From the NCBI GenBank assembly GCA_025361685.1, contig JANYKE010000074.1:1-5065 (forward strand): a stretch of 5,065 nucleotides of DNA, read 5' to 3'. The notes under the pieces are model-generated. The model saw nothing but the letters and a program-made list of their open reading frames with translations. It had not been told where the DNA came from and ran no database searches. The translations under genes were made by a program, and so were the position numbers. Shown piece by piece: positions 5,041 to 5,065 of the stretch (position 1 is the first letter of the stretch; each line of letters begins with the position of its first letter). Source of the stretch: Eubacteriales bacterium (GTDB taxonomy: Bacteria > Bacillota > Clostridia > JANYKE01).

Positions 5041-5065
5041 GTGTAGCAAGGAACCGTCCCCTGCT
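5041..5065 (-). repeat. Hairpin repeat copy 4, cut by window edge
   Basis: On the minus strand this reads AGCAGGGGACGGTTC followed by CTTGCTACAC, identical to copy 2 over the visible part. It directly abuts copy 3 in opposite orientation, so the two form a larger inverted pair centred near 5040/5041. The last few bases of the unit lie outside the window. Confidence 0.9.

Noticed and set aside
1..5065. CRISPR array formed by the dispersed repeats
   Set aside because: The copies are kilobases apart or directly abutting, in mixed orientation, with no regular spacers and no cas genes.

Overview
The window looks like chromosomal DNA from a low-to-moderate-GC, Gram-positive, anaerobic-type bacterium, most likely a member of the Clostridia (Firmicutes). 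Four things point there: strong GGAGG-type ribosome binding sites, a consensus sigma-A promoter, a secreted protein with three S-layer homology (SLH) domains, and a stand-alone AICAR formyltransferase of the kind I associate with Clostridia. All four genes lie on the + strand. I cannot name a species.

Left part (about 1-3093): three genes in one likely operon. The first is a purine-pathway AICAR formyltransferase without the usual IMP cyclohydrolase half (52-1233). After an 18-nt gap comes a LarA-family nickel-dependent 2-hydroxyacid racemase/epimerase that starts with GTG (1252-2544). After a 60-nt gap comes a deoxycytidylate-deaminase-like zinc enzyme (2605-3093). Two are nucleotide enzymes; the racemase between them has every recognised cofactor and catalytic residue but none of its cofactor-maturation genes nearby. 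No convincing promoter for this operon is visible, so it probably starts upstream of the window.

Middle (3094-3353): no gene. It holds a hairpin repeat copy, a short tandem AT-rich repeat with a terminator-like hairpin, a strong sigma-A promoter (TTGACA-N17-TAAAAT), and a leader of about 95 nt. That leader can fold in two mutually exclusive ways, one of which hides the ribosome binding site of the next gene.

Right part (3354-4925): one monocistronic gene for an exported cell-wall-anchored protein. It has a signal peptide, three SLH domains, a Thr-Pro linker and a C-terminal discoidin-like (F5/8 type C) domain. A clear intrinsic terminator follows (4957-4999).

Across the window, four copies of a roughly 29-bp hairpin repeat with the core AGCAGGGGACGGTTC sit only at transcription-unit boundaries: 1-25 (-), 3114-3142 (+), and a tail-to-tail pair at 5013-5065 (+ then -). 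The differences among copies keep base pairing in the GGGGACGG-strand RNA. They look like a REP/BIME-type dispersed element. The repeat family and the structured leader are the least explained features; the protein genes belong to known families.
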